Source of the DNA: Brochothrix campestris FSL F6-1037
Lineage (GTDB): Bacteria > Bacillota > Bacilli > Lactobacillales > Listeriaceae
DNA: 64,000 bases
Assembly (NCBI RefSeq): GCF_000525915.1
Contig: NZ_AODH01000004.1
Coordinates: 1-64,000 of the forward strand
Reading direction: 5' to 3'
The notes under the pieces are model-generated. The model had not been told where the DNA came from. It saw only the letters and a program-made list of their open reading frames with translations, and made no database searches. Numbering within the stretch: position 1 is the first letter of the stretch; each line of letters begins with the position of its first letter. Both the position numbers and the translations under genes were made by a program. Positions 45,943-54,133 of this stretch are shown piece by piece.

Positions 45943-46896
45943 GTGCCTAGTAAAGATGTACAGACTATATTAGATATTGTAGAAACTAATGATGAAGGTA
46001 AAATTGTAAATTTAAATCCGGTCATAGAAAAAATAATTAACCTCTCTAGTAACCGTTTTTTAGAATCTGATGAAATAAAAATTGTCTCAATATATCTACA
46101 AGAGTATATTACAAAAAAGAACATTCCATACCCTATTATAACTAGTAGTGTTTATTCTATTAGCAGTAAAAGTATTGAAATTGATGTGTTTGACACAAAT
46201 TTCGATAGAATAGTAGAGGCAGTTTGTGGTGAAATTGATACAGAGACTGAAAAATTCAAAAGCAAAGTAAAAACACATTATAACCTTGCATGTGTTCAAA
46301 AAAGTTATATAGATAAAAATATGGTAGATGCAAATAAAAATAGTTTACAGGCGAAGAAAATTATAGAAGACATACAAGATATAAAAGGGAAAATATATAC
46401 AGACTTTGTTGCAATTATGGGGATATTTTCCGCTTTGATATTTGGTTTGTTTGGAGGGTTTTCAGCTATAGGAGACATAGTAACTGCTACGTTTAATAAA
46501 TCTATTAATTTACCTAATATAATGATAGCGATTTCTTTGACACTAGGATCACTAAGTTTATTATTATTTGCTTTAATGCAAGGCATTAAAATACTATCTA
46601 AATCAACTTTAAAGAGTTGTGGATGCGACAATAAAACGAAATGTTATCATTCTGTTTTTCAACGACATCCAGTTATGAGTCTTAATCTTATTGCTTTATC
46701 ATCAATTTTCATTATTAGTGTGTTAGTTAAAATAATCCCAAAAACTGTTTTTGAATGCATATATGTGAAAGAAACGTACTTATATTATGGATTAGTTATG
46801 ATAGGAATAGTTTTGATTATTGGAATGATTGTAAGTCTCAATTGGTCAGTAAATAAAAAATGGCGTATATTTGGAGAAAAAACAAACAAAAAATAA
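45943..46896 (+). CDS. Four-helix membrane protein paired with Panacea
   Basis: 317 aa from GTG 45943, with GAGGTGG upstream. A cytosolic N-terminal domain (about 1-155: VIEKIINLSSNRFLESDEIK, SIEIDVFDTNFDRIVEAVCG) is followed by four membrane helices (about 157-182, 190-215, 243-263, 280-303). Between helices 2 and 3 is a Cys motif, SCGCDNKTKCYHS. The C-terminus is basic. I recognise no family. The 15-bp spacing suggests co-translation with the Panacea gene. A membrane-acting toxin or abortive-infection effector is possible, but the sequence shows only the topology. Confidence 0.75.
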   Translation: MPSKDVQTILDIVETNDEGKIVNLNPVIEKIINLSSNRFLESDEIKIVSIYLQEYITKKNIPYPIITSSVYSISSKSIEIDVFDTNFDRIVEAVCGEIDTETEKFKSKVKTHYNLACVQKSYIDKNMVDANKNSLQAKKIIEDIQDIKGKIYTDFVAIMGIFSALIFGLFGGFSAIGDIVTATFNKSINLPNIMIAISLTLGSLSLLLFALMQGIKILSKSTLKSCGCDNKTKCYHSVFQRHPVMSLNLIALSSIFIISVLVKIIPKTVFECIYVKETYLYYGLVMIGIVLIIGMIVSLNWSVNKKWRIFGEKTNKK

Positions 46897-47164
46897 AAGC
46901 GTACTTAGTAATTACAGTTTTTTTAAAATAGAAAGATACCAATTCATTTACCACTATAGAATGTATGTTTTTTTGAATTCGACTAATTAAATAAAGGTAT
47001 ATTTATCTTGTTTGGATTTTAATGTCACTATATATATTAACAGATATTTTTGGAAAAGCCATTTGTGATTCCAAAGATAGTGTACACTAATGGTACATTA
47101 TTTGATGGGTAAACATCTTGTAATCATTATTATATCAAGTGTTTATAGATAATTAAACAATGGT
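46897..47164. other. AT-rich gap before attR
   Basis: About 270 bp with no supported gene. It contains a TGTACACTAATGGTACA inverted repeat near 47078-47096 and may hold recombinase arm-binding sites. Confidence 0.4.
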
Positions 47165-47177
47165 CGCCGTCTCCATT
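47165..47177 (+). repeat. attR core
   Basis: CGCCGTCTCCATT, identical to the core at 12177-12189 in the end of ssrA. Confidence 0.9.
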
Positions 47178-47193
47178 AATTTGGAACGCTAAA

Positions 47194-47247
47194 AGAGGAT
47201 AATACTCACTGCCCCAATGGGTTTCGTGAGTATTGTCCTCTTTTTTT
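47194..47247 (+). terminator. Displaced native ssrA terminator
   Basis: A 16-bp stem (AGAGGATAATACTCAC with GTGAGTATTGTCCTCT) and a T7 tract lie 17 bp after attR, exactly where the ssrA terminator would be without the prophage. Insertion moved it 35 kb from its gene. Confidence 0.9.
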
Positions 47248-47337
47248 GTCCACTTCTTCCGTAATGTCTTCCGCTTTGTTTAAAAACTGACATATTGAAT
47301 GGATTTATCGGCTGTTTGTTCTTTTTATTTTATGTCA

Positions 47338-47595
47338 TTATCGGCCGTATTCCATATATTCATACTGAATTTCGCCAGACATTTTCATATCACGAGGTGT
47401 AGAGCGAAATGCTTCATCTTCAGACATACCTTGCTGTATTTTATAAGAAACAGGGGTCATTCCATATTTATTCAAAAAGCCTGTTAATGTCGTTTCATCT
47501 ATACTATAACCTTGTTCGTTGGTCTGCTCGGTAGGTTGCTTTTCTGAGTCAGAATCTTGATATTCAGTGGCTGCTTGTGAAATAATCAAGCTCAT
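47338..47595 (-). CDS. Small acidic protein of unknown function
   Basis: 85 aa, starting with ATGA overlap to the preceding membrane gene. A low-complexity polar N-terminus (YQDSDSEKQPTEQTNEQGYS) is followed by a helical part (LNKYGMTPVSYKIQQGMSED). No recognised domain. Coupled translation supports it. Confidence 0.55.
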   Translation of the reverse strand: MSLIISQAATEYQDSDSEKQPTEQTNEQGYSIDETTLTGFLNKYGMTPVSYKIQQGMSEDEAFRSTPRDMKMSGEIQYEYMEYGR

Positions 47596-47768
47596 TCCTC
47601 TTCATTTGATTTAAACACTTTTGCGATTGCTAAGGCAATCAGTATCACAGCAAGGGCATAGAGAAACGTTACGATGAGGTAATTAGGTTGAGTTGCAACC
47701 ATTGTGTAGGTGACACCGCCAAGGGCGATTAAGAGACCAAGTACAATTTGGATGATAAAAGATGACAT
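47592..47768 (-). CDS. Small membrane protein (58 aa)
   Basis: ATG 47768, too short for many gene finders. Two hydrophobic helices (about 3-25, FIIQIVLGLLIALGGVTYTM, and 30-50, LIVTFLYALAVILIALAIA) with an acidic end KVFKSNEEE. AAAGAGCTTACATC upstream is a weak site. Overlaps the next gene by 4 bp. Confidence 0.6.
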   Translation of the reverse strand: MSSFIIQIVLGLLIALGGVTYTMVATQPNYLIVTFLYALAVILIALAIAKVFKSNEEE

Positions 47769-47828
47769 GATGTAAGCTCTTTTCTTTTAGATACGACTAG
47801 TTCGTTGTGGAATAATGTAGGTAACAAG

Positions 47829-50252
47829 TTATTCATTTAATTTCACCCGTTGTAGTCGCAGTGCATTAAGCACAACCGACACTGAGCTAAAGGCCATCGC
47901 GGCACCTGCGACCCACGGTGCGAGGAGGCCGGATGCAGCAATCGTAATGCCGATGATGTTGTAAGCAAACGCCCAAAAAAGGTTTTGTTTAATGTTACGC
48001 ATCGTTTTACGACTGATGATGATGGCATCAACGATAGCGTTAAGGTCACCACCGATTAAGGTAATATCAGCGGCAGCGATTGCCACGTCGGTGCCGGTGC
48101 CAATCGCCATCCCGATTTGAGCGCTCGCAAGGGCAGGGGCATCATTAATACCATCGCCTACCATTGCTACGATTTTTCCTTCGTGTTGTAACTGCTCAAT
48201 CGCCCGCGCTTTATCGACAGGGAGCACCTCAGCAATGACGGTATCAATGCCGACTTTAGCACCAATTGCTGCTGCTGTTCGGGCATTGTCGCCGGTCATC
48301 ATCATCACGGCGATGCCCATTTTTTGTAAGGTGCCGACAGCAGCTGCCGACGTCGGTTTGAGCGTATCCGCTACAGCCACTAAGCCGGCATAGCGGCCGT
48401 TAATACCTACAATCATGGTCGTTTTTCCTTCGTGTTCGAGGCGGGTCATCGTTGCTTCAAGCGCCGCAGTCGCGATGCCATTTTGGTGCATCAAGGCACG
48501 CGTGCCAATCACGATGGTATCGTTAGCAACCGTTGCATTTACACCGTAACCAGGCACTGCCTCAAACGCCTCGGCGTTATCGATAGCAATCCACTCGGCT
48601 GACACCGCATCAACAATGGCTTGAGCGAGTGGATGTTCCGATTGTTTTTCAGCAGCGGCCACAACTGCTAAAAAGGCCGTTCTCGTCTGTTGAGGAGCGA
48701 GGATAACGTCAGTTAAAACCGGTTGACCATGTGTGAGTGTGCCGGTCTTATCGACAACAACGGTGTCAATCTGCCCAGTTTGTTCAAGGTATTCGCCACC
48801 TTTGAACAAAACACCCATTTCAGCAGCACGACCGGATCCTGCCATAATCGAGGTCGGGGTTGCCAAGCCTAGCGCACAGGGGCAAGCGATTACAAGGACG
48901 GCGATAAAGACTTCAAAGGCAGTCGTAAAGTCACCTGGAGCAAACAAGAAAAACCAACTGAGCCCACTAATAAGAGCAAAGCCAACAACAATCGGCACAA
49001 AAACACCGGCAATCGTGTCAGCTAAGCGTTGAATCGGTGCCTTTGAGGATTGGGCATCTTCGACAATCTTAATAATTTGACCTAAAGCCGTATCGCTGCC
49101 GATTTTTGTGGCCCTCATGGTGATGAAACCAGTTTTATTAAGGGTTGCCCCATAGACGCTATCGCCACTCTGTTTAGAAATGGGTATGCTTTCGCCGGTT
49201 AACAGCGCTTCATCGACGACGGATGAACCGTTAATGACCTCACCATCGACCGGGATTTTGGCACCAGGCTTAATCGCAATTAAATCATTGAGCTGAACGT
49301 CGGCAAGTGGCACTGCACGTTCGTGACCATCACGAATGACGAGAGCGGTTGCTGGTTGCAGTTCAATTAATTTTTTGATGGCATCCGCCGAGCGACCTTT
49401 GGTCTTAGCTTCGATTAGCTTGCCTAATAACACTAAGGTGATTAGGAGTGCGCTTGTTTCAAAGTAGAGTTGGGGCGCTTGTGAGCTGCCGCTTGTGGCA
49501 ATGGTTTGATAGAGACTGTATACGTAAGCCGCAGAAGTGCCCAACGCAACGAGTACATCCATGTTAGCACTCCAATGTCGGAGCGCTTTGTAGGCGCCAA
49601 CATAAAAGCGACCACCAATTAAAAATTGCACCGGAGTGGCTAATAACAGCTGAAACCAAGGATTCATCAAAAGGGCGGGCACATAGATAAAAGCCGTGAA
49701 TGAAAAATGCGCCACCATGCTCCAAAGCAAGGGCAAGGTTAACACTGCGGCAATGAGCAGTTGGCGTGTTTGCGCTTGTAAGTCGCGCGCACGGTAATCA
49801 GCTGCGGGTTCCTCAGCTTGTAAATGATGGGCGTGATAGCCGAGCTTTTCAACCGTTGACACCATGCGAGCAACGTCAATCGTGTGGGGAAGATAGCCAA
49901 TGTGCGCCTGTTCCCGAGTGAAGTTGACAGTGGCCTGTGTCACACCATCTAATTGTTGCAAGCCGTGTTCGATTCGCGCGGCACAAACCGCACACGACAT
50001 GCCAGTAAGCGCGAAGTCAGCTGTTGCGGTGACGATATCGAATCCGAGTTCTTTAATCGTTGCGGCAATCGCAGCTTCGTCAAGTTGAGCGCCATCATAG
50101 GTGAGAACGGCTTGTTCTCGAGTGAAGTTAACTGAGGCCTGTGTCACACCGTCTAATTGCTTGAGTCCTTTTTCAATCCGTGTGGCACAGACGGCACACG
50201 ACATGCCAGTGATTTGCAACTGGGTGTTTTTTAAGACAGCGGTTGTTGTCAT
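47829..50252 (-). CDS. copA: Copper-exporting P1B-type ATPase CopA
   Basis: 807-aa copper pump. Two N-terminal heavy-metal domains (each GMSCAVC; about 15-75 and 80-145), eight membrane helices including the VIACPCALGLATPTS Cu-binding CPC helix, TGES in the actuator domain, the phosphorylation motif DKTGTLTHG, SEHPLAQA and GDGINDAP. ATG 50252 lies 9 bp after AAAGGAG; TTG 50261 overlaps this site. It follows csoR by 22 bp in one operon controlled by the CsoR operator. Confidence 0.96.
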   Translation of the reverse strand: MTTTAVLKNTQLQITGMSCAVCATRIEKGLKQLDGVTQASVNFTREQAVLTYDGAQLDEAAIAATIKELGFDIVTATADFALTGMSCAVCAARIEHGLQQLDGVTQATVNFTREQAHIGYLPHTIDVARMVSTVEKLGYHAHHLQAEEPAADYRARDLQAQTRQLLIAAVLTLPLLWSMVAHFSFTAFIYVPALLMNPWFQLLLATPVQFLIGGRFYVGAYKALRHWSANMDVLVALGTSAAYVYSLYQTIATSGSSQAPQLYFETSALLITLVLLGKLIEAKTKGRSADAIKKLIELQPATALVIRDGHERAVPLADVQLNDLIAIKPGAKIPVDGEVINGSSVVDEALLTGESIPISKQSGDSVYGATLNKTGFITMRATKIGSDTALGQIIKIVEDAQSSKAPIQRLADTIAGVFVPIVVGFALISGLSWFFLFAPGDFTTAFEVFIAVLVIACPCALGLATPTSIMAGSGRAAEMGVLFKGGEYLEQTGQIDTVVVDKTGTLTHGQPVLTDVILAPQQTRTAFLAVVAAAEKQSEHPLAQAIVDAVSAEWIAIDNAEAFEAVPGYGVNATVANDTIVIGTRALMHQNGIATAALEATMTRLEHEGKTTMIVGINGRYAGLVAVADTLKPTSAAAVGTLQKMGIAVMMMTGDNARTAAAIGAKVGIDTVIAEVLPVDKARAIEQLQHEGKIVAMVGDGINDAPALASAQIGMAIGTGTDVAIAAADITLIGGDLNAIVDAIIISRKTMRNIKQNLFWAFAYNIIGITIAASGLLAPWVAGAAMAFSSVSVVLNALRLQRVKLNE

Positions 50253-50274
50253 CGTAACCAACTCCTTTCGGTCG

Positions 50275-50586
50275 TTATTTTTTCATGAGTTTATGGATGG
50301 TTAAAACAAGTTCATCAAGCACGTCGTCATCGCCAGCCGCGAGTCGATCTACGACACAGCCTTTTAAATGGCCCTCGAGCAACAGCTTGGCGACGCTGTT
50401 TAAAGCGGCTTGACTGGCCGCCAGTTGGGTAATAACGTCATCGCAGTAGACATCATCCGCAATCATTGTTTTGATACCACGGATTTGACCTTCGATACGG
50501 TTCAACCGCGTCGTTAAGTTTTGTTTGACTGCCTCAGGATGGTGGCTTTTGCGACAGTTTGGGGTGGTTTTGTTGGGGGTCGTCAT
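50275..50586 (-). CDS. csoR: CsoR-type copper-sensing repressor
   Basis: 103 aa from ATG 50586 (MTTPNKTTPN; AAGGAGCTG upstream). Helical bundle with the family pattern RLNRIEGQIRGIKTMI and the Cu(I) ligands Cys (DDVYCDDV), His and Cys (GHLKGCVV). Copper binding releases DNA and derepresses copA. A matching operator lies upstream. Confidence 0.93.
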   Translation of the reverse strand: MTTPNKTTPNCRKSHHPEAVKQNLTTRLNRIEGQIRGIKTMIADDVYCDDVITQLAASQAALNSVAKLLLEGHLKGCVVDRLAAGDDDVLDELVLTIHKLMKK

Positions 50587-50616
50587 TAAAATCAGCTCCT
50601 TATAGGAGTAGTATAA

Positions 50617-50636
50617 CATACCTACAGGGGGTATGT
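50617..50636. promoter_or_regulatory. CsoR operator and csoR-copA promoter
   Basis: ATACCTACAGGGGGTATGT (50618-50636) is a typical CsoR box (pseudo-palindrome around TACAGGGGGTA). A leftward -10 TATACT lies at about 50609-50614, so the box sits over the core promoter. Confidence 0.85.
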
Positions 50637-50640
50637 AGGA

Positions 50641-50956
50641 GCCGCATTTTAAAGGGAGATACTAGTTGCATCGAATATAAAGCGGCAACAATCAGCGACA
50701 ATAATTGTGACAAAGTTATAAAAATAACGAAAATTATCGTTTTGAGGCTTTTCTCTTCCCCCCCGATTATCCGATAAAAGCCACTACTGCTGCAATTATT
50801 TGTGACGCGTGAGTATTTTAAATTCAAATTAAAGGAGTTTCTTTTATTTGAATTAGCACAAAGGAGCTATCCCTCAGAGAACAGCTCCTCAGATTGAAGG
50901 TAAACGGAGAGCAAGGCATCAATGTGTACATTATCGAAAGTGATGTCCATTTACAC
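50641..50956. other. Gap between csoR promoter and RpiR gene
   Basis: About 315 bp without a supported gene. It contains an AGGAGCT/AGCTCCT inverted repeat (about 50862-50889) near the end of the leftward RpiR gene, without a T tract. A small open frame on the minus strand near 50600-50827 has no site and is rejected. Confidence 0.45.
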
Positions 50957-51697
50957 TTAGTATTCAGCGTGCAGGGCCTTTGCTAAATGTTCTAAAATAA
51001 ATAAAATCGGTAATTTAGAGGTGACGTCCTGTCCGTTAAAACTTTCGGAGGGAATGAAATAAGAAATGTTCGCATCGGATAACATCGCCACGGTTGACGA
51101 TGGCGAGTTTGTAATTGAGATAATCGAGGCATTTCTAAATGGTGGAGAACTTAAATAATTAACAATATCGGTTGTTTCCCCTGAAACGCTAATCGCGATA
51201 ACGCAAGACTGCTCCATAATTTGATTAGAGACAAAGTTTTGTGGATTGGTAATGGGTTGTTCAATGCGTAAAGCCATTTTTGATAATGACGAAAAATAAA
51301 TAGCCCCATAGTTAGCGAGAATATCAGATGTTCCAACACCTAAAAAAAGAACGAACTCTCTGTCTTTCAGCAACGAAACGGCCGCTTTTATTTGATCTTG
51401 AAACTCTTTTTCATTGCTACGATTCAAAAAATTACTATAGACGTAGGAATCGAAATTCAACGTATTTTTTTTTGATTGTTGTTCTTCAAGGTAGATTTTC
51501 ATACGGATTTTGAATTCATTAAAACCATCACATTGGAACTTTTTACAAAAGCGTTGTATAGTTGCGACACTCGTATGTTTTTTTTTGGCTAAGTCTCTAA
51601 TATTAATATGTGGCATTATCTCTAAATTGTTAGAAATAAAGCGGTAAATTTCGTAATCAATTTCCCCCAAGGTAGGGGTGTGTTCTAAAAATAACAT
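50957..51697 (-). CDS. RpiR-family transcriptional regulator
   Basis: 246 aa. N-terminal HTH_6 (about 1-75, HINIRDLAKKKHTSVATIQR then FCKKFQCDGFNEFK) and a C-terminal sugar isomerase SIS domain (about 100-240; LFLGVGTSDILANYG, IAISVSGETTDIVNYL). RpiR proteins sense phosphosugars. It is divergent from the EIIC-TIM barrel operon, which it probably controls. It includes an in-frame nine-T run that is intact. Confidence 0.9.
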   Translation of the reverse strand: MLFLEHTPTLGEIDYEIYRFISNNLEIMPHINIRDLAKKKHTSVATIQRFCKKFQCDGFNEFKIRMKIYLEEQQSKKNTLNFDSYVYSNFLNRSNEKEFQDQIKAAVSLLKDREFVLFLGVGTSDILANYGAIYFSSLSKMALRIEQPITNPQNFVSNQIMEQSCVIAISVSGETTDIVNYLSSPPFRNASIISITNSPSSTVAMLSDANISYFIPSESFNGQDVTSKLPILFILEHLAKALHAEY

Positions 51698-51840
51698 TTA
51701 ACAGCCTCCCGTTGATACGCAGTGTATCTAGTTAGATAATTGTACCGAGTATACCGTTTGGGAGTCTTTATGACTAGGATGTGTTATTAGTGAGCTTTGT
51801 TTATGGTAAATTAGAATTAAGTTATTAGCTAATAGCATTA

Positions 51841-51856
51841 ATGTAAACGAATACAT
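51841..51856 (+). promoter_or_regulatory. Catabolite-responsive element (cre)
   Basis: ATGTAAACGAATACAT is a perfect match to WTGNAARCGNWWWCAW. It lies 25 bp before the EIIC start, so CcpA-P-Ser-HPr should repress the operon on preferred sugar. Confidence 0.85.
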
Positions 51857-51880
51857 TTTTAGATGTAGGAGGAGAAAAAA

Positions 51881-53173
51881 GTGAATAAGTACGTTGGTTT
51901 TTTAGCAAGTAAGTTAGCACCTTTAGGTATAAAACTAGGAACACAAAAACACTTAGTTGCTATCCGTGATGGGATTGTCTATTCGATGCCGTTAGTAATG
52001 ATTGGGTCACTGTTCTTAATTATTTCCAATTTACCGATTCCTGGATACAGCGAGTTTTTAAACAATACAAGTGATTTGATGGTATGGTTTAATAAAATTG
52101 TAGATGGCTCATTTGGTGCGATGGGACTAGTCGCCAGTTTTTCGATAGCCTATAGTCTTGCGCATCAGTACAAAATTGATGGGATTTCAACGGGGATTAT
52201 TTCATTATCCTCATTTTTAATTGTGACACCTAATATACTAGACAGCACTGATGCCGCGGGTGTACCGCTCCTGTTTTTGGGAAGCCGTGGATTGTTTATC
52301 GCAATGTTGATTGGTCTATTATCAGCGGAAATATTTAGATGGTTTGTTAAAAAGAACATCCGAATTAAAATGCCCGATTCTGTACCACCGGCAGTATCTC
52401 AATCGTTCTCTGCCTTAATTCCTGGTTTTGCGATTATTTTGTTTTTTGCATTGATTTATCAAGCATTGAATATGTTTGATATTACAAATATTCACGATTT
52501 AATTTTAATTATTTTTAATAAGCCGCTAACCTTTTTGGGTGGCACGTTATTTGGCACGATGATTGCTGTGAGTTTAAATTCTATCTTTTGGTTTATTGGC
52601 CTTCATGGTGGAAACATTGTTGGTTCGGTCATGGGACCTATTTGGTTAATGAATACTGATGATAACAGAATAGCGTTTCAAGCAGGCAAAGAAATGCCGC
52701 ATATTTTCACATCGACCTTTACGGATGCATTTGTTTATATCGGTGGGGGAGGGGCTATATTTGCTTTAGTATTCTTGCTCTTTTTCTTCTCGAAAAGTAA
52801 AGAAGGTAAGACGATGGGGAAATTGAGTTTCTTCCCAGATATTTTCAATGTTGGAGAACCAGCAATGTTTGGGATTCCAATTGTTATGAAGCCAATTTTA
52901 TTCTTACCCTTTGTGCTTGCACCGATGGCGAATACAGTGATTGCCTATATCGCAATGTCCTCTGGACTGGTTGCTAAAACAGTCGGGATAGCCATTCCAT
53001 GGACAACACCACCATTAATCAGCGGTTATCTTGCTACAGGCGGAGATATAACGGGATCGATTTTACAAGTAGTCATAATTGTAATTGATATCTTAATTTA
53101 CTTCCCGTTCTTTAAGATGTTAGATAATGAAAAAATGAAAATTGAGAGTTTCTCGAAAGGAATGGACAAATGA
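51881..53173 (+). CDS. PTS EIIC permease (cellobiose/lichenan type)
   Basis: 430 aa from GTG 51881 (GGAGGAG upstream). EIIC of the Lac family: LVAIRDGIVYSMPLVMIGSL start, PDSVPPAVSQSFSALIPG, HGGNIVGSVMGPIW, NVGEPAMFGIPIVMKP with the conserved GEP sugar-site Glu, and PWTTPPLISGYLATGGD. About 10 membrane helices. No EIIA or EIIB is nearby, so it must borrow them. Confidence 0.93.
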   Translation: MNKYVGFLASKLAPLGIKLGTQKHLVAIRDGIVYSMPLVMIGSLFLIISNLPIPGYSEFLNNTSDLMVWFNKIVDGSFGAMGLVASFSIAYSLAHQYKIDGISTGIISLSSFLIVTPNILDSTDAAGVPLLFLGSRGLFIAMLIGLLSAEIFRWFVKKNIRIKMPDSVPPAVSQSFSALIPGFAIILFFALIYQALNMFDITNIHDLILIIFNKPLTFLGGTLFGTMIAVSLNSIFWFIGLHGGNIVGSVMGPIWLMNTDDNRIAFQAGKEMPHIFTSTFTDAFVYIGGGGAIFALVFLLFFFSKSKEGKTMGKLSFFPDIFNVGEPAMFGIPIVMKPILFLPFVLAPMANTVIAYIAMSSGLVAKTVGIAIPWTTPPLISGYLATGGDITGSILQVVIIVIDILIYFPFFKMLDNEKMKIESFSKGMDK

Positions 53174-54069
53174 AAAGACTATTGAATTGTCAGGCAAGTG
53201 ACTTTAAGAAGATGAAGGGAGCCGATTTGAAACGAGCAATTTTAGCGAGTGAAGGTCGGACAGTCTGTTCTGAAAATGTGGTTATGAGTCAACCTTATGA
53301 TTCGAATATTACAAATGCTGAAGTTGCAAAAAGTTTTGGAGCGGATTTGATTCTATTAAATGCATTTGATTGTATTCATCCTATTGTAAATGGTCTAGGG
53401 GAAAACACTACCAATCCAGTGCAACAATTAAAGGATTTAACGGGACGTCCAATCGGAATTAACTTAGAGCCTGTAGATGAAACAGCGGAACTGTTAGAAT
53501 ATAAAACAGAGCTGGAATCAGGGCGGATATGCTCAGTTGCAACGATTCAGAAAGCACAGGCATTAGGTGTTGATTTCATTTGCTTAACAGGGAATCCAGG
53601 AACGGGTGTAACTAATAAAGAAATTAAACGAGCGATTAAGACTGTAAAAGAACATTTTGATGGTTTAGTCATTGCTGGTAAGATGCATGGTGCAGGTGTT
53701 AATGAATCGGTTTTACCAGATGATGAAACAATTGATGCTTTTATTGCGAGTGGTGCGGATGTTATTTTAGTACCAGCTTTAGGTACAGTTGCAGGTGTGA
53801 CAGAACAAGAATTTCATGTGGTTGTTAAAAAAATTAGAGCAGCAGGAGCTTTAGTGATGTCGGCGATAGGTACGAGTCAAGAATCATCGTCGCAACATGT
53901 GATAGAAGAGATTGCATTGAAAAATAAAATGGCAGGAGTCGACATTCAACATATTGGTGATGCAGGTGTTGGTGGAATGGCACCACCGCAAAACATCTTT
54001 GCACTATCTGTTGCAATTCGAGGATTACGCCATACAGTGAGTATGATGGCACGTTCGATAAAACGTTAG
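53170..54069 (+). CDS. TIM-barrel protein (DUF7916-like)
   Basis: 299 aa, ATGA overlap with the EIIC stop. Motifs: GRTVCSENVVMSQPYDSNIT, GADLILLNAFDC, PIGINLEPVD, DFICLTGNPGTGVTNKE, AGKMHGAGVN and GVDIQHIGDAGVGG, consistent with a (beta/alpha)8 barrel of the PEP phosphonomutase/DUF7916 type. Coupling to the EIIC gene suggests it processes a metabolite of the imported sugar; the reaction is not known. Confidence 0.75.
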   Translation: MKRLLNCQASDFKKMKGADLKRAILASEGRTVCSENVVMSQPYDSNITNAEVAKSFGADLILLNAFDCIHPIVNGLGENTTNPVQQLKDLTGRPIGINLEPVDETAELLEYKTELESGRICSVATIQKAQALGVDFICLTGNPGTGVTNKEIKRAIKTVKEHFDGLVIAGKMHGAGVNESVLPDDETIDAFIASGADVILVPALGTVAGVTEQEFHVVVKKIRAAGALVMSAIGTSQESSSQHVIEEIALKNKMAGVDIQHIGDAGVGGMAPPQNIFALSVAIRGLRHTVSMMARSIKR

Positions 54070-54091
54070 AAGTAATACGTGTAAGACAGAA

Positions 54092-54132
54092 GACAGGCGA
54101 GTAGTTGCATTCAACTACTCGCCTGTCTTTTG
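54092..54132 (+). terminator. Terminator of the EIIC-TIM barrel operon
   Basis: 16-bp perfect stem (GACAGGCGAGTAGTTG with CAACTACTCGCCTGTC) with a four-base loop and TTTTG. It separates converging transcripts. Confidence 0.88.
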
Positions 54133-54133
54133 C

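Larger units (their letters stand above)
12177..47177. mobile_element. Complete siphovirus prophage integrated in ssrA
   Basis: About 35.0 kb bounded by the direct repeat CGCCGTCTCCATT. All modules of a temperate siphovirus are present: tyrosine integrase and lysogeny genes on the minus strand; early, replication, packaging, HK97-type head, neck, long-tail, baseplate and lysis modules on the plus strand; and a moron pair next to attR. A short tape measure (801 aa) predicts a tail of roughly 120 nm. Size, a frameshifted capsid gene and a short tail recall Brochothrix phage NF5 from memory; this was not checked by alignment. Apart from homopolymer indels, no essential module is missing, so it may be inducible. 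Confidence 0.95.

Noticed and set aside
47165-47187. Second tmRNA or tRNA 3' end at the right prophage border
   Set aside because: Only the 13-bp att core is present; there is no T-arm or acceptor partner upstream, so it is attR and not an RNA gene.
47194-47247. Insertion-sequence inverted repeats
   Set aside because: The dyad ends in a T tract and sits where the ssrA terminator should be; no transposase or target duplication is seen.
50600-50827. 75-aa minus-strand frame upstream of csoR
   Set aside because: It overlaps the CsoR operator and promoter, lacks a ribosome binding site and shows no domain.
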